Shown: positions 20,601-28,419, numbered from the stretch's first letter. The stretch: 64,000 nucleotides of DNA from Flavobacterium ustbae (GCF_003946915.1 NZ_RPOC01000012.1:1-64000), one strand, 5' to 3'. Numbers and translations are program-made. Notes: generated by a model from the sequence alone, not told the origin.

Positions 20601-21881
20601 GGATTTGTGTTTGGTAGTCAAGATGATGTTCGTTTTGAAGCGGCTAAAAACGGATGGCTAACCAGCTATCAGAATTTTAACCAAAATTTTACGCAAGTAA
20701 GCAACAAACTTTTGAAAGTTACGGCAAATGTAGATTTACTGCCTGACTTGAAAATTGATCTTGCTATGGACAGAGCTTATTCTGAAAATTCATCAGAACA
20801 ATATAGTGTAGATCAAAACACAGGAGAATATATACCATTATCACCTTATACTTATGGAATGTTTTCTATTTCAACAGTATTAATTAAGACAGCTTTTTCA
20901 ACCAGTACAGAAACTGTATCGGCAGCATTTGATGATTTTAGAAGTAATCGTTTGGTTATTGCAAATCGTTTGGCAGAAGATCACTATGGTTCAGGAGTGC
21001 CAATTCCTAGATATGGAGATGCAAGCAATCCAATTCCAGCAGAGACAGATCCGAATTATAAAATTTATGTGGCCAACGAGGGGTATCCTATAGGTTTCTC
21101 AAAAAGTAATCAGGCCGTTCTGTTGCCTTCTTTTATGGCTGCTTACACCGGTGCAGATGCAGAAAAAAGTTCAACAGGTATTTTTAGAAGTTTCCCTATT
21201 CCAAACTGGAATGTAAAATATAATGGTTTAATGCGTTATAAGTATTTCAAAGATCATTTTAGACGTTTTTCATTACAGCATAATTATAGAGCATCTTATA
21301 CAATTAGCCAGTTTAGATCAAATTTTGATTATTATGAAAATCCATCAGGGCAAGATGTAAACACGAACTTCTTTAACAAAACAATTATGTCGAATGTTAA
21401 CTTAGTAGAGCAGTTTAGCCCGCTTATGCGAGTTGATTTTGAGTTGAAAAATTCATTCCGCGTATTAACTGAAATAAAGAAAGATCGCGCTTTGTCTATG
21501 AGTTTTGATAATAATTTGTTGACAGAAGTTCGAGGAGTAGAATACGTTGTAGGATTAGGATATCGTTTTAAAGATGTTATTATATCTTCAAGATTAGCAG
21601 ATAATCCAACTGGAATTATTAAAAGTGATATCAACATAAAAGCAGATTTTTCATATAGAAATAATGAAACTTTGGTTCGATATTTAGATTACGATAATAA
21701 TCAGCTGGCAGCAGGACAAGATATTTGGACTTTAAAATTAACAGCAGATTATGCTTTCAGTAAAAATTTAACAGCAATATTTTATTACGATCATTCGTTC
21801 TCTAAAGCAGTTATTTCGACTTCTTTTCCTTTAACGAATATCAGATCAGGTTTCACACTTCGTTATAATTTCGGAAATTAA
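14679..21881 (+). CDS. sprA: Gliding motility / type IX secretion translocon protein SprA
   Basis: 2400 residues, full length for the family, with a signal peptide (MRKICILLLVLLCSNVLRAQ). The N-terminal part holds the conserved SprA region (DLGLRYTKQDNPSFSPRNR, LEVNANYDTQSTF). Much of the rest alternates beta strands, as expected for the very large single-chain 36-strand barrel of SprA that forms the type IX protein channel in the outer membrane. A Pro/Lys-rich stretch (GGKPAKPKPAAPPKPGEK, about residues 1900-1920) is a likely disordered loop. The C-terminus ends in alternating aromatic strands (TLRYNFGN). SprA should secrete the adhesin encoded at the start of the window. The flanking ruvA and gcvH match the known sprA locus. 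No frameshift is present. Confidence 0.97.
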   Translation: MRKICILLLVLLCSNVLRAQVTPVAQDTTKTQFSVGKIELEDPPSVLSAYRYDPITDRYIYTNSVDGFSINYPLILTPREYEDLVLKESRRNYFRQKMDAIDGKKAGAEAAKKDLLPRYYINSSLFESIFGSNTIDVKPTGSVEMDLGLRYTKQDNPSFSPRNRSSLTFDFDQRISMSLMGKIGTRLEVNANYDTQSTFAFQNLFKLAYTPSEDDIIQKVEVGNVSMPLNSTLIRGAQSLFGVKAQLQFGKTTVTGVFSEQKSQTKSIVAEGGGTVQNFDLFALDYDNDRHFFLSQYFRNKYDASLRNYPLIDSRVQITRIEVWVTNKQNRVTTSNNNLRNIIALQDLGEGQVAGVPDNEVVVITNPAGFFNNPIDSPTDNTNNKYDPAAIGKAGSYLNSNIREIVTAKSGFNNTNVNEGTDYSVLENARKLTTNEFTFNAQLGYISLQQRLANDEILAVAFEYTVGGKTYQVGEFGSDGVDATVVTGNNNANQAIVTQSLVLKMLKSSLTNVQNPVWNLMMKNVYQIPQAYQIKQEDFRLNILYTDPSPINYITPVQGSTFPPNPAPEDKVEQTPLLNVFNLDRLNYNNDPQTGGDGFFDYVPGVTVDVQNARIIFTTKEPFGELLFRKLNTNSGESYNDPSTYNPNQRKYVFRNMYKNTQAGALQDSDKNKFLLRGKYKSSGSNGIPIGAFNVPQGSVVVTAAGRVLVEGIDYSVDYQLGRVQILDPSLQASNTPIEVSLENNSIFGQQTRRFMGFNVEHKISEKFVVGGTFLKMTERPFTQKSSYGQESVNNTIFGFNGNYATEVPFLTRLANKLPNIDTDVPSNLSIRGEVAFLKPDAPKASDFEGEATIYIDDFEGTQTTIDMRSAYAWSLASTPFITSATDNTFNASSNTLDYGFKRAKLAWYTIDPIFYTSKPSGISNDDLSLNTTRRVYSRELYPNTDIAQGQIQVINTLDLTYYPSDRGPYNNNPDFATSNPSNNFGGIMRALNSTNFEQGNVEYIQFWVLDPYVGNGQAQGTNSGKIYFNLGEVSEDVLKDGRKQYENGLGPDQIMVNPQPIWGDVPASQSLIYAFDTNTENRKNQDVGLDGLPDAREGSIYTNYAGEPDPAADNYTYFLNTDGGVLERYKQYNGTEGNSAVSVDDPNRGSTTLPDVEDINRDNTMSTINAYYEYSIDVRPGMQVGENYITDIREVQNVELPNGGSTNARWIQFKIPVSKPQNTIGNITDFRSIRFMRMFMTGFNDQMTVRFGALDLVRGEWRKYTGTLDANDTDPDNDGTQFDVAAVNIQENGTKCPVNYVIPPGVQREQLYNNNTIINQNEQSLALRIGGNGLEYQDSRAVFKNVSVDMRQYKKLKMFLHAESLPNETALLDDEMIGFIRFGNDFTQNFYQVEIPLKVTRTGGSCTISPDQVWLEENNIDLALSLLTRMKVLGMNIDINSPKRDINGIYYPDRDPDVEGGDEDAKLTLGIKGNPNFGLVRTLMVGVKSAANHKDIMGEVWFNELRMSDLENKGGMAALLNVDTNMADLMTLSASGKKSTIGFGSLEQGANERDREDIQQYNIVTNINLGKLLPPKWGINLPFNYAIGEEVITPEYDPFNQDIKLKQLIEETTDPAEKDNIRTRAVDYTKRKSINFIGVRKDRAPEQKPHVYDVENFTFSQSYNQVERHDYEVESYEDEQSSTSVNYAYTFQPKEVVPFKDTKFMKTSEYWKLLSDFNINYLPSNVSFNSNILRQSNRQQYRQVDVEGIGLDPLYRRNFAFNYQYGFGFNLTKSLKLNYTAASNNIVRNFLNDDNTPKENFNIWDDYFDIGIPNQHLQQLVLNYDIPINKIPIFSFVKATYSYTADYNWQRSSTALSQYVDDSGVSWDLGNTVQNANSNTLSTTLNMNTLYKYLGLVPGGKPAKPKPAAPPKPGEKIVNTAKPVTSSNPFYDGLIGVLTSVKNVQINYTKNSGTVLPGYIPGVGFFGTSKPTLGFVFGSQDDVRFEAAKNGWLTSYQNFNQNFTQVSNKLLKVTANVDLLPDLKIDLAMDRAYSENSSEQYSVDQNTGEYIPLSPYTYGMFSISTVLIKTAFSTSTETVSAAFDDFRSNRLVIANRLAEDHYGSGVPIPRYGDASNPIPAETDPNYKIYVANEGYPIGFSKSNQAVLLPSFMAAYTGADAEKSSTGIFRSFPIPNWNVKYNGLMRYKYFKDHFRRFSLQHNYRASYTISQFRSNFDYYENPSGQDVNTNFFNKTIMSNVNLVEQFSPLMRVDFELKNSFRVLTEIKKDRALSMSFDNNLLTEVRGVEYVVGLGYRFKDVIISSRLADNPTGIIKSDINIKADFSYRNNETLVRYLDYDNNQLAAGQDIWTLKLTADYAFSKNLTAIFYYDHSFSKAVISTSFPLTNIRSGFTLRYNFGN

Positions 21882-21918
21882 ATTTTAGTTTCTAAACTAG
21901 ATTTCATTAGAAGATTAT

Positions 21919-21926
21919 TACATTTG
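21919..21926 (+). promoter_or_regulatory. Putative -7 box for gcvH (TACATTTG)
   Basis: This exact TAnnTTTG match lies 41 bp before the chosen gcvH ATG. It also overlaps a possible upstream GTG at 21926, which argues against that earlier start. Confidence 0.5.
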
Positions 21927-21967
21927 TGGCTATAATTTTAAACAATCAATTTTCAAACACAACGATT

Positions 21968-22348
21968 ATGAGCATACCAGCAAATTTAAAGTACACAAAA
22001 GATCACGAATGGGTTAGCATCGAAGGAGATGTTGCGACTGTAGGAATTACTCATTTTGCACAAAAAGAGTTAGGAGATATCGTGTATGTTGAGGTAGAAA
22101 CTTTAGATCAGACACTTTCAAAAGATGAAGTTTTTGGAACTGTTGAGGCTGTAAAAACAGTTTCAGATTTATTTTTACCATTAACAGGTGAAATCATTGC
22201 TTTTAATGAAGATTTAGAAAGTGCTCCTGAAACTGTAAATTCAGATCCTTACGGAGCTGGGTGGATGATTAAAATAAAAATTGCTGATGCATCAGAAATC
22301 GATACTTTATTATCTGATCAAGCTTATAAAGAATTAATCGGTGCCTAA
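21968..22348 (+). CDS. gcvH: Glycine cleavage system H protein
   Basis: 126 residues from the ATG at 21968 ([15 protein letters not shown]). An in-frame GTG at 21926 would add 14 atypical residues and lies inside the promoter box. The lipoyl-lysine is K63 in [11 protein letters not shown], and the DPYGAGW motif is present near the C-terminus. GcvH carries the aminomethyl group between the P, T and L proteins of glycine cleavage on its lipoyl arm, in the cytoplasm. The genes for P, T and L are not in the window. It overlaps the next gene by 8 bp, so the two are translationally coupled. Confidence 0.96.
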   Translation: MSIPANLKYTKDHEWVSIEGDVATVGITHFAQKELGDIVYVEVETLDQTLSKDEVFGTVEAVKTVSDLFLPLTGEIIAFNEDLESAPETVNSDPYGAGWMIKIKIADASEIDTLLSDQAYKELIGA

Positions 22349-22724
22349 ACAACTCTTATTAATTTGGGCAATTATCTGTTCTGGAATCATTACTTATTTC
22401 TGTCTTACAGATTCTGGTAATTTGCCAGCACTTAGTTTTCCAAGCATTGATAAAATTGTACATTTCTGTTTTCATTTTGGATTCACAATTTCATGGATTT
22501 TGTTTTTCAAAAAAGAATTAAAAGGAAAAGAGGCAGATGATTATAAAGCGTATTTGATATCATTTATATTTTCTGTTTTTTTCGGAATTACAATTGAAAT
22601 TCTTCAAGGCGCTCTTACAATAACAAGAGCAGCAGATGTTACAGATGTTTTAGCAAATGCGCTTGGAGCCTTTGTAGCAGTTTTTTCTGCGATAGGATTT
22701 AAAAAGCAAATCGATAAAATATAA
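22341..22724 (+). CDS. VanZ-like family membrane protein
   Basis: 127 residues starting at a GTG that overlaps the end of gcvH by 8 bp. It has about four hydrophobic segments: near the start ([17 protein letters not shown]), around [33 protein letters not shown], and [18 protein letters not shown]. The motifs DKIVHF and the acidic EILQ are typical of VanZ-like proteins. The family's role is poorly defined; some members alter glycopeptide sensitivity. The coupling with gcvH is common in Flavobacteriia, but its meaning is unknown. Confidence 0.8.
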   Translation: MPKQLLLIWAIICSGIITYFCLTDSGNLPALSFPSIDKIVHFCFHFGFTISWILFFKKELKGKEADDYKAYLISFIFSVFFGITIEILQGALTITRAADVTDVLANALGAFVAVFSAIGFKKQIDKI

Positions 22725-22726
22725 TC

Positions 22727-22750
22727 AAACCCACTTCGGTGGGTTTTTTA
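22727..22750 (+). terminator. Rho-independent terminator after VanZ-like gene
   Basis: An 8-bp stem AAACCCAC / GTGGGTTT with a stable TTCG tetraloop is followed by a T-run. Confidence 0.92.
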
Positions 22751-22800
22751 TTACAGGAAAATCAAGCCTATAAAAAACTATGTTTTATCAATATAAAATG

Positions 22801-22808
22801 TACTTTTG
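22801..22808 (+). promoter_or_regulatory. Putative -7 box for deoC (TACTTTTG)
   Basis: This exact TAnnTTTG match lies 26 bp before the chosen deoC ATG and downstream of the preceding terminator. It supports the downstream start. Confidence 0.5.
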
Positions 22809-22834
22809 TGCTGGTTTTCTGCAACTTCAACGAA

Positions 22835-23578
22835 ATGAATGTAAAGCAATATTTAGACTCCACCTATTTAAAAACTGCATCGCAAGCTGGTCTTTCTGAA
22901 GCAGAAAATACTATTGTGGTCAAAAATGCAATTGCAGAAGCTATTCAAGAAGGTTTTAAACTAATTATGATTCGCCCAGAATATGTTGCTTTGGCAAAAG
23001 AAATGATTGTTGAGGCCAATTCTGTTTTATTAGTTGGAACTGTAATTGATTTTCCAGAGGGAAAGTCAAGTCTCGAAATCAAAATTAAAGAAGCAAATGA
23101 AGCAATTGCAAATGGAGCCGATGATTTGGATTTTGTTTGTAACTACGAAGCATTTAAGAATGGCGATCTGGATTTAGTAAAAAAAGAAATCTTAATTGGA
23201 ACGCAGATTGGTTTAGCAAATGATAAAACGGTCAAATGGATTATTGAAGTTGCGGCCTTAACAGATAAGGAGATTATTCAATTATCTGCCCTAATAAAAA
23301 ATGTTGTCGTATCTAATTTTAAAGAAGATGATTTTGAGTCTGTTTTTGTAAAATCGTCTACGGGATTTTATAAAACAGAAAATAATTTGCCAAATGGAGC
23401 AACAGTTCCAGTAATAATTATAATGCTCGAAAATGCTTCGCCACTTTCAGTAAAAGCAGCCGGTGGAGTTCGTTCGTTTGAGGAGGCTGCAGAAATGATT
23501 AATTTAGGAGTAAAACGCATCGGTACTTCGGCTGCAAAAGCAATTGCAAACGGAGAAATTTCCCCAAATCAATATTAA
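22835..23578 (+). CDS. deoC: Deoxyribose-phosphate aldolase
   Basis: 247 residues from the ATG at 22835 (MNVKQYLDSTYLK). The frame is open further up to 22739, but that part overlaps the preceding terminator and the promoter box. It is a class I aldolase TIM barrel with DDLDFVCNY, the Schiff-base lysine K173 in FVKSSTGF, and AAGGVRSFEEA. It splits 2-deoxyribose-5-phosphate into glyceraldehyde-3-phosphate and acetaldehyde in nucleoside salvage. It is cytoplasmic. It is followed closely by remB (19 bp), so the two may share a transcript although the functions are unrelated. Confidence 0.95.
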   Translation: MNVKQYLDSTYLKTASQAGLSEAENTIVVKNAIAEAIQEGFKLIMIRPEYVALAKEMIVEANSVLLVGTVIDFPEGKSSLEIKIKEANEAIANGADDLDFVCNYEAFKNGDLDLVKKEILIGTQIGLANDKTVKWIIEVAALTDKEIIQLSALIKNVVVSNFKEDDFESVFVKSSTGFYKTENNLPNGATVPVIIIMLENASPLSVKAAGGVRSFEEAAEMINLGVKRIGTSAAKAIANGEISPNQY

Positions 23579-23597
23579 ATAAATACCCAAATTTTAA

Positions 23598-25721
23598 GTG
23601 AATAAGTTTTTTTTGTCCCTTGTTTTTATTTTTTCATTCTGGAATGTTTTTTCTCAGCAAAATGGTAATTCTTCAGTTCAGCCCGGTTTTACAGCAGAAA
23701 TGTTCCCAATTTTTCCTAATTGCGAAAATTTAGAAAGCAAAAAATTAGAAAACTGTTTTTATAAAGAGGTTCAGGATTTTGTATTTGCTAATTTTCAGGT
23801 TCCACAAAAATTAAAAGAAAACAATTATAAAGGTGCTGTAAAATTGCTTTTTGAAGTAAATGCAGAAGGAGAATTTAAGGTTATTTATGTTTCTGCAGAA
23901 ACAGCAGAATTATCTGAAGAAGCAAAAAGAGTATTTGGGCAATTTCCAAAAATAAAACCATCAACTTACAACGGAAAACCAACCTATTCTAAATATACTA
24001 TTTCTATTGATATACCACTAAAAAGTTCGGCACAGCTTGAAGCTGAAGCTTTGGCGGCGGCAGAAATTTTAAAACCAGTTGAAAAACCAATGACAGAATT
24101 GGATAGTATTGTGTATAAAAAATACAATAATCCAGAATTCGAAAGTCATTTAAATATCCCATTTTCTCATAGTTATTATTCGCAATTTGATGCTGAAATG
24201 AATCAAGTAGGGAGTAATAACCATACAGCTTCTAAACCTTATACATATGCTGAGGTTTCAAAATATTATAATTTAAAAGCGGTTAATGAGTCATTGCAGA
24301 AAAAAACGTCAACTTGGCTGGGCAGAAAATGGTGGAATGAAAATCTAGTACAAATACAAGGAGAAGATTATTGGTTCGCCTTAAACCCGATTGTAGATTT
24401 GCAATTAGGAAAAGCTTCTGATATTGATGCGTCTTACACTTACGTGAATACAAGAGCGCTAAATTTTAGAGGAGGTTTAGGAAAACAAATCAATTTTACA
24501 ACTACGTTTTTTGAAAGTCAAGGAAGATTTGCGGGTTATTTTAACGATTATGCAGAATCGATTAAGCCGTCAGGTGGGAACCCTGCTATAATTCCAGGAA
24601 TCGGAATTGCAAAAGGTTTTAAATCTGATGCGTATGATTTTCCTTTGGCAGATGCTAATATTACTTTTACCCCTAGTAAAATTTTTGATCTTCAATTGGG
24701 TTATGGAAGAAACTTTATTGGTGATGGTTATCGTTCTTTATTGGAAAGCGATGGTGCAAGTCCTTATCCTTATTTTAAGTTGAATACCAATTTTTGGAAA
24801 ATTAAGTATACCAATACGTATATGTGGCTAAAAGATGTTCGTCCAGAAGTGACTGCGGAAAGAACATATGCAACAAAATTCATGGCCAATCATTATTTGA
24901 GCTGGAATGTTTCTAATAGATTGAATTTAGGTTTTTTTGAATCTGTAGTTTGGACAAATACAAACAATAGAGGTTTTGATGTCAATTTTGTGAATCCGAT
25001 TATTTTTTACAGAGCAGTAGAATTCGGTTCTTCGTCTAGAAGCGGAAATGCTCTTTTGGGGATAACAGGTAAATACAAATGGAATAATAGCATAAATCTT
25101 TACTCACAATTTTTGATTGATGAATTTTCTGTTTCTGATGTTGGAGCAGGAAATAAAAGTTGGAAAAACAAATTTGGATTTCAGCTTGGAGCAAAATATT
25201 TCAATGCATTTAATGTAAAAGATCTGCTGGTTCAGGTCGAATTAAATAGTGTACGTCCTTATGTGTACTCTCATAGCGCCGTTATTACAAATTATGGGCA
25301 TAACAATCAGAGCGTTGGGCACCAATGGGGCGGAAATTTTAAAGAACTTATTGCTATTGCCAGATACCACAAAGGGCGATGGCTTGCCGATGCGAAGCTG
25401 ACAGTAGGGACAAGAGGTTTAGATTTTGATACCGCAGAAGACTCTTATAACTATGGTGGAAATATTTATAAAAGCTACGATGTAAATCGCCCGTATGATA
25501 CAGGTGTAAAAATTGGGCAAGGAAATAAAACAAATGTTTTTATCGCAGATATTCAAGGAGGATATTTAATTAATCCGATGACAAATTTGAAACTATTTGG
25601 AAGTTTAGTCTATAGAAATTTTGACCCAACACAAGAAACAGCGGCAACTTTTAAGCAAAGTACAACTTGGTTTAGCGTTGGATTACGTTCGGATATTTTC
25701 AATTGGTATTTTGATTACTAG
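23598..25721 (+). CDS. remB: RemB-like gliding motility outer-membrane protein (TonB-C-like plus Wzi-like barrel)
   Basis: 707 residues from a GTG start; no nearer ATG gives a complete signal peptide, and this start gives MNKFFLSLVFIFSFWNVFSQ. After it lies a periplasmic domain resembling the TonB C-terminal fold (about residues 55-140; FPKIKPSTYNGKPTYSKYTI). From about 230 to the end there are beta strands like the capsule-assembly Wzi barrel (LQLGYGRNFIGDGYRS, GFFESVVWTN), ending in an aromatic strand (FNWYFDY). This matches RemB of F. johnsoniae, whose loss affects gliding and which lies close to sprA. Role inferred: an outer-membrane component linked to surface adhesins or polysaccharide. 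The gene symbol rests on recalled similarity and locus position. Confidence 0.82.
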   Translation: MNKFFLSLVFIFSFWNVFSQQNGNSSVQPGFTAEMFPIFPNCENLESKKLENCFYKEVQDFVFANFQVPQKLKENNYKGAVKLLFEVNAEGEFKVIYVSAETAELSEEAKRVFGQFPKIKPSTYNGKPTYSKYTISIDIPLKSSAQLEAEALAAAEILKPVEKPMTELDSIVYKKYNNPEFESHLNIPFSHSYYSQFDAEMNQVGSNNHTASKPYTYAEVSKYYNLKAVNESLQKKTSTWLGRKWWNENLVQIQGEDYWFALNPIVDLQLGKASDIDASYTYVNTRALNFRGGLGKQINFTTTFFESQGRFAGYFNDYAESIKPSGGNPAIIPGIGIAKGFKSDAYDFPLADANITFTPSKIFDLQLGYGRNFIGDGYRSLLESDGASPYPYFKLNTNFWKIKYTNTYMWLKDVRPEVTAERTYATKFMANHYLSWNVSNRLNLGFFESVVWTNTNNRGFDVNFVNPIIFYRAVEFGSSSRSGNALLGITGKYKWNNSINLYSQFLIDEFSVSDVGAGNKSWKNKFGFQLGAKYFNAFNVKDLLVQVELNSVRPYVYSHSAVITNYGHNNQSVGHQWGGNFKELIAIARYHKGRWLADAKLTVGTRGLDFDTAEDSYNYGGNIYKSYDVNRPYDTGVKIGQGNKTNVFIADIQGGYLINPMTNLKLFGSLVYRNFDPTQETAATFKQSTTWFSVGLRSDIFNWYFDY

Positions 25722-25835
25722 TTTTTAATAAGATTTTTCGAAATAATAGTGTTAAAGAATGCTGAGATCTTAATTTGCAAAGGTTTTATTGAAAAAAATC
25801 TAATTTTATAGGATTATATTCTACAATCTAATTTG

Positions 25836-25843
25836 TACATTTG
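25836..25843 (+). promoter_or_regulatory. Putative -7 box of cytochrome oxidase cluster (TACATTTG)
   Basis: This exact TAnnTTTG match lies 35 bp before the TTG start of the heme farnesyltransferase gene, in a 157-bp gap. It is likely the main promoter of the following cluster. Confidence 0.5.
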
Positions 25844-25878
25844 CACCACTCAAAAAAAATACACAAAATACAACGGTA

Positions 25879-26781
25879 TTGAACGCTGCAAAAAATACAT
25901 TATCACTCAAATCAATATTTCTAGATTTTAAAGAGATTACTAAAGCCGGTCTGGCTATTAGTGTTTTGTTTTCTTCTATTGCCGGATATTTATTAGGAGT
26001 AGATTCTGATCATCCTTTTAAATGGAGTGTTCTTCTTGTTTTGTCAATTGGAGGTTATTGCATGGTTGGAGCTTCAAATGCTTTTAATCAGGTAATAGAA
26101 AAAGATATAGATTCGTTAATGGATCGTACCAAAAACCGTCCGGTTCCTTCTGGGCGTATGTCTCCTAAAATGGCATTGTTAGTAGCGAGTTTGCTCACTA
26201 TTATTGGGATTGCACTTCTTTATACGATAAATGCAAAGTCGGCAATGTTTGCTGCGATTTCTATATTTTTATATACAAGTGTTTACACGCCATTAAAGAC
26301 AGTTACCTCGTTATCTGTGTTTGTTGGTGCTTTTCCTGGAGCAATTCCGTTCATGTTAGGCTGGGTAGCAGCAACTGGTGAATTTGGTATCGAAGCAGGC
26401 ACTTTATTTTTGATTCAATTTTTTTGGCAATTTCCACATTTTTGGGCGATCGGTTGGTTTTTGTATGAAGACTATGAAAAAGCAGGAATTTTTATGCTTC
26501 CGACAGGAAAAAAAGATAAAGGAACAGCTTTGCAAATTATATTGTATACAATTTGGCTTATAATAGCGTCGTTATTACCTGTATTAGGTTTTACTGGGCA
26601 ATTGTTTATTTCTCCAATAGCAGCAGTTTTAGTGTTTCTATTAGGGATTTGGATGCTTTTTTATGCCGTTCGTTTGTACAAGCTAAGAACTGCAAAAGCA
26701 GCAAGAACATTAATGTTAGTGAGTGTTTCTTATATTTCGCTTTTACAAATTGTATTTATAGTAGATAAATTTTTAAGATAG
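25879..26781 (+). CDS. ctaB: Protoheme IX farnesyltransferase (heme O synthase)
   Basis: 300 residues with a TTG start; the conserved N-terminal segment (DFKEITKAGLAISVLFSS) leaves no room for a later start. It has about eight or nine membrane helices. The prenyl-diphosphate-binding motif is NQVIEKDIDSLMDRT, and a second conserved block is YTSVYTPLKT. A member of the UbiA superfamily, it attaches farnesyl diphosphate to heme B to make heme O, a precursor of heme A for the terminal oxidase. It is followed 2 bp later by a subunit III gene, which fits assembly of an aa3-type or similar heme-copper oxidase. The name could equally be cyoE. Confidence 0.95.
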   Translation: MNAAKNTLSLKSIFLDFKEITKAGLAISVLFSSIAGYLLGVDSDHPFKWSVLLVLSIGGYCMVGASNAFNQVIEKDIDSLMDRTKNRPVPSGRMSPKMALLVASLLTIIGIALLYTINAKSAMFAAISIFLYTSVYTPLKTVTSLSVFVGAFPGAIPFMLGWVAATGEFGIEAGTLFLIQFFWQFPHFWAIGWFLYEDYEKAGIFMLPTGKKDKGTALQIILYTIWLIIASLLPVLGFTGQLFISPIAAVLVFLLGIWMLFYAVRLYKLRTAKAARTLMLVSVSYISLLQIVFIVDKFLR

Positions 26782-26783
26782 TT

Positions 26784-27371
26784 ATGGAAATGACATTGAA
26801 AACAAATGAAGAACAAGCGCAAAAGTCAAAATCTGCCAAACTGATTTTACTTTTTGCAATGGTTAGTATGACCATGATGTTCGCAGGATTAACAAGTGCG
26901 TTTGTAGTAAGTAAATCAAGAGCAGACTGGTTGAAGAATTTTGAACTTCCTTCAGCTTTCTATTGGAGTACAGCAGTAATTATTGCTTGCAGTGTTACTT
27001 TTTATCTGGCAAAAAAAGCCATTCAGAAAGACAATAGAAGCGCAGTTACAGGATTGCTTCTTGGAACTTTGGCATTAGGAATTTTATTTGTGGTATTGCA
27101 ATTCCAAGGATTTGGACAAATCGTTGCTGAAGGATACTACTTTACAGGAGAAGGTAGTTCAATTACTACAACTTTTCTTTACGTGGTAACGGTTACACAC
27201 TTGTTGCACTTAGCTGGCGGATTAATTTCACTTTTAATTATAATTTATAATCATTTTAAACAAAAATACAATTCGACTCAAACTCTTGGAATAGAGCTAG
27301 GTGCGATGTATTGGCACTTTTTGGATTTATTATGGGTATATTTATTTTTATTTTTATATTTCTTTAAATAA
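26784..27371 (+). CDS. Cytochrome c oxidase subunit III (short form)
   Basis: 195 residues with five membrane helices: KLILLFAMVSMTMMFAGL, FYWSTAVIIACSVTFYL, TGLLLGTLALGILFVVL, FLYVVTVTHLLHLAGGLISL and the C-terminal YWHFLDLLWVYLFLFLYF. The conserved subunit III motif YWHFLDLLW is intact. The length equals that of five-helix subunit III proteins. It probably starts at 26784; an ATG two codons later is possible. It stabilises the heme-copper oxidase core, but the catalytic subunits I and II are not in this window. A second, longer subunit III gene follows. Confidence 0.9.
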   Translation: MEMTLKTNEEQAQKSKSAKLILLFAMVSMTMMFAGLTSAFVVSKSRADWLKNFELPSAFYWSTAVIIACSVTFYLAKKAIQKDNRSAVTGLLLGTLALGILFVVLQFQGFGQIVAEGYYFTGEGSSITTTFLYVVTVTHLLHLAGGLISLLIIIYNHFKQKYNSTQTLGIELGAMYWHFLDLLWVYLFLFLYFFK

Positions 27372-27413
27372 GAAAAAAACGTAAATTTGGGAACTTTTTA
27401 ACGAATATCTTTT

Positions 27414-28400
27414 ATGGGAGCGACAGTTACTACTGCAAACAACGACGAAAAAACTTGGGGAGGCGGTCATGAGATCCAGCCACTAGGATCAAGTTATGGT
27501 AAAATGATGATGTGGTTTTTTATCGTATCAGATGCCTTAACATTCTCTGGATTTCTAGGAGCTTACGGTTTTTCTAGATTTAAATTTATTGAAACTTGGC
27601 CTTTGGCCGATGAAGTGTTTACTCACTTCCCGTTTATGCATGGTGTTGCGGCTCCAATGTATTATGTAGCTTTGATGACTTTTATTTTGATCTTTTCTTC
27701 TGTAACAATGGTACTAGCTGTTGATGCAGGACACCAATTGAAAAAGACAAAAGTTGCGGTTTATATGTTCTTAACTATTATTGGAGGTTTAATTTTCGTT
27801 GGTTCTCAAGCTTGGGAATGGAAAAACTTCATTAAAGGGGAGTACGGTGCAGTTGAAACAGCTGGAGGAAGTTTGCTTCAGTTTGTGGATAAAGACGGTA
27901 AAAGAGTAGCTTTAGCTGATTTTGCTGTTAAATTGCCAGAACAAAGAGAAGCTTTAACAAGAAGCCATTCAACTTGGTTTATGGAAGATGCTCAGTCATT
28001 GCCATCATTCACAGTTGCTGAAATTCAAGCAGGTTTTAAAGCGCATCCAGAAGTTTTAATCAGAACAGAAAAACTTACAGCAGAAAAGAAGAAAACTGTT
28101 TTATCAAGAGAAGAGTCTGAAAAACATTTAGCAACTGCTAAATATGTTGTAGAAGGAGCTAACTTGATTAGAAACGAATACGGAAATAAATTATTCGCTG
28201 ATTTCTTCTTCTTTATTACTGGTTTCCACGGATTCCACGTATTCTCTGGAGTTATCATTAATATCATTATTTTCTTTAATGTATTGTTAGGTACTTACGA
28301 GAAGAGAAGAAGCTACGAAATGGTAGAGAAAGTTGGTTTATACTGGCACTTCGTAGATTTAGTTTGGGTATTTGTATTTACAGTATTCTATCTAGTTTAA
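27414..28400 (+). CDS. Cytochrome c oxidase subunit III (long form with hydrophilic insert)
   Basis: 328 residues. It carries subunit III motifs at both ends (KMMMWFFIVSDALTFSGFL, FFFITGFHGFHVFSGVI, YWHFVDLVWVFVFTVFYLV). Between the third and fourth helices lies a hydrophilic stretch of about 110 residues (roughly 145-255; FVDKDGKRVALADF, EKKKTVLSREESEKH), absent from the shorter copy. The insert should face one side of the membrane as an extra domain. It lies 42 bp after the first subunit III gene and 19 bp before subunit IV, so it is in the same operon. It may be a second, non-redundant subunit of one oxidase. Confidence 0.92.
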   Translation: MGATVTTANNDEKTWGGGHEIQPLGSSYGKMMMWFFIVSDALTFSGFLGAYGFSRFKFIETWPLADEVFTHFPFMHGVAAPMYYVALMTFILIFSSVTMVLAVDAGHQLKKTKVAVYMFLTIIGGLIFVGSQAWEWKNFIKGEYGAVETAGGSLLQFVDKDGKRVALADFAVKLPEQREALTRSHSTWFMEDAQSLPSFTVAEIQAGFKAHPEVLIRTEKLTAEKKKTVLSREESEKHLATAKYVVEGANLIRNEYGNKLFADFFFFITGFHGFHVFSGVIINIIIFFNVLLGTYEKRRSYEMVEKVGLYWHFVDLVWVFVFTVFYLV

Positions 28401-28419
28401 TTTTTACAATTTTATTATT

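Noticed and set aside
22739..22834. Longer N-terminus for deoC
   Set aside because: The extension overlaps a terminator and the -7 box and is not typical of the enzyme.
26553..26768. 71-codon plus-strand frame in the heme farnesyltransferase gene
   Set aside because: Out-of-frame shadow with no conserved pattern.
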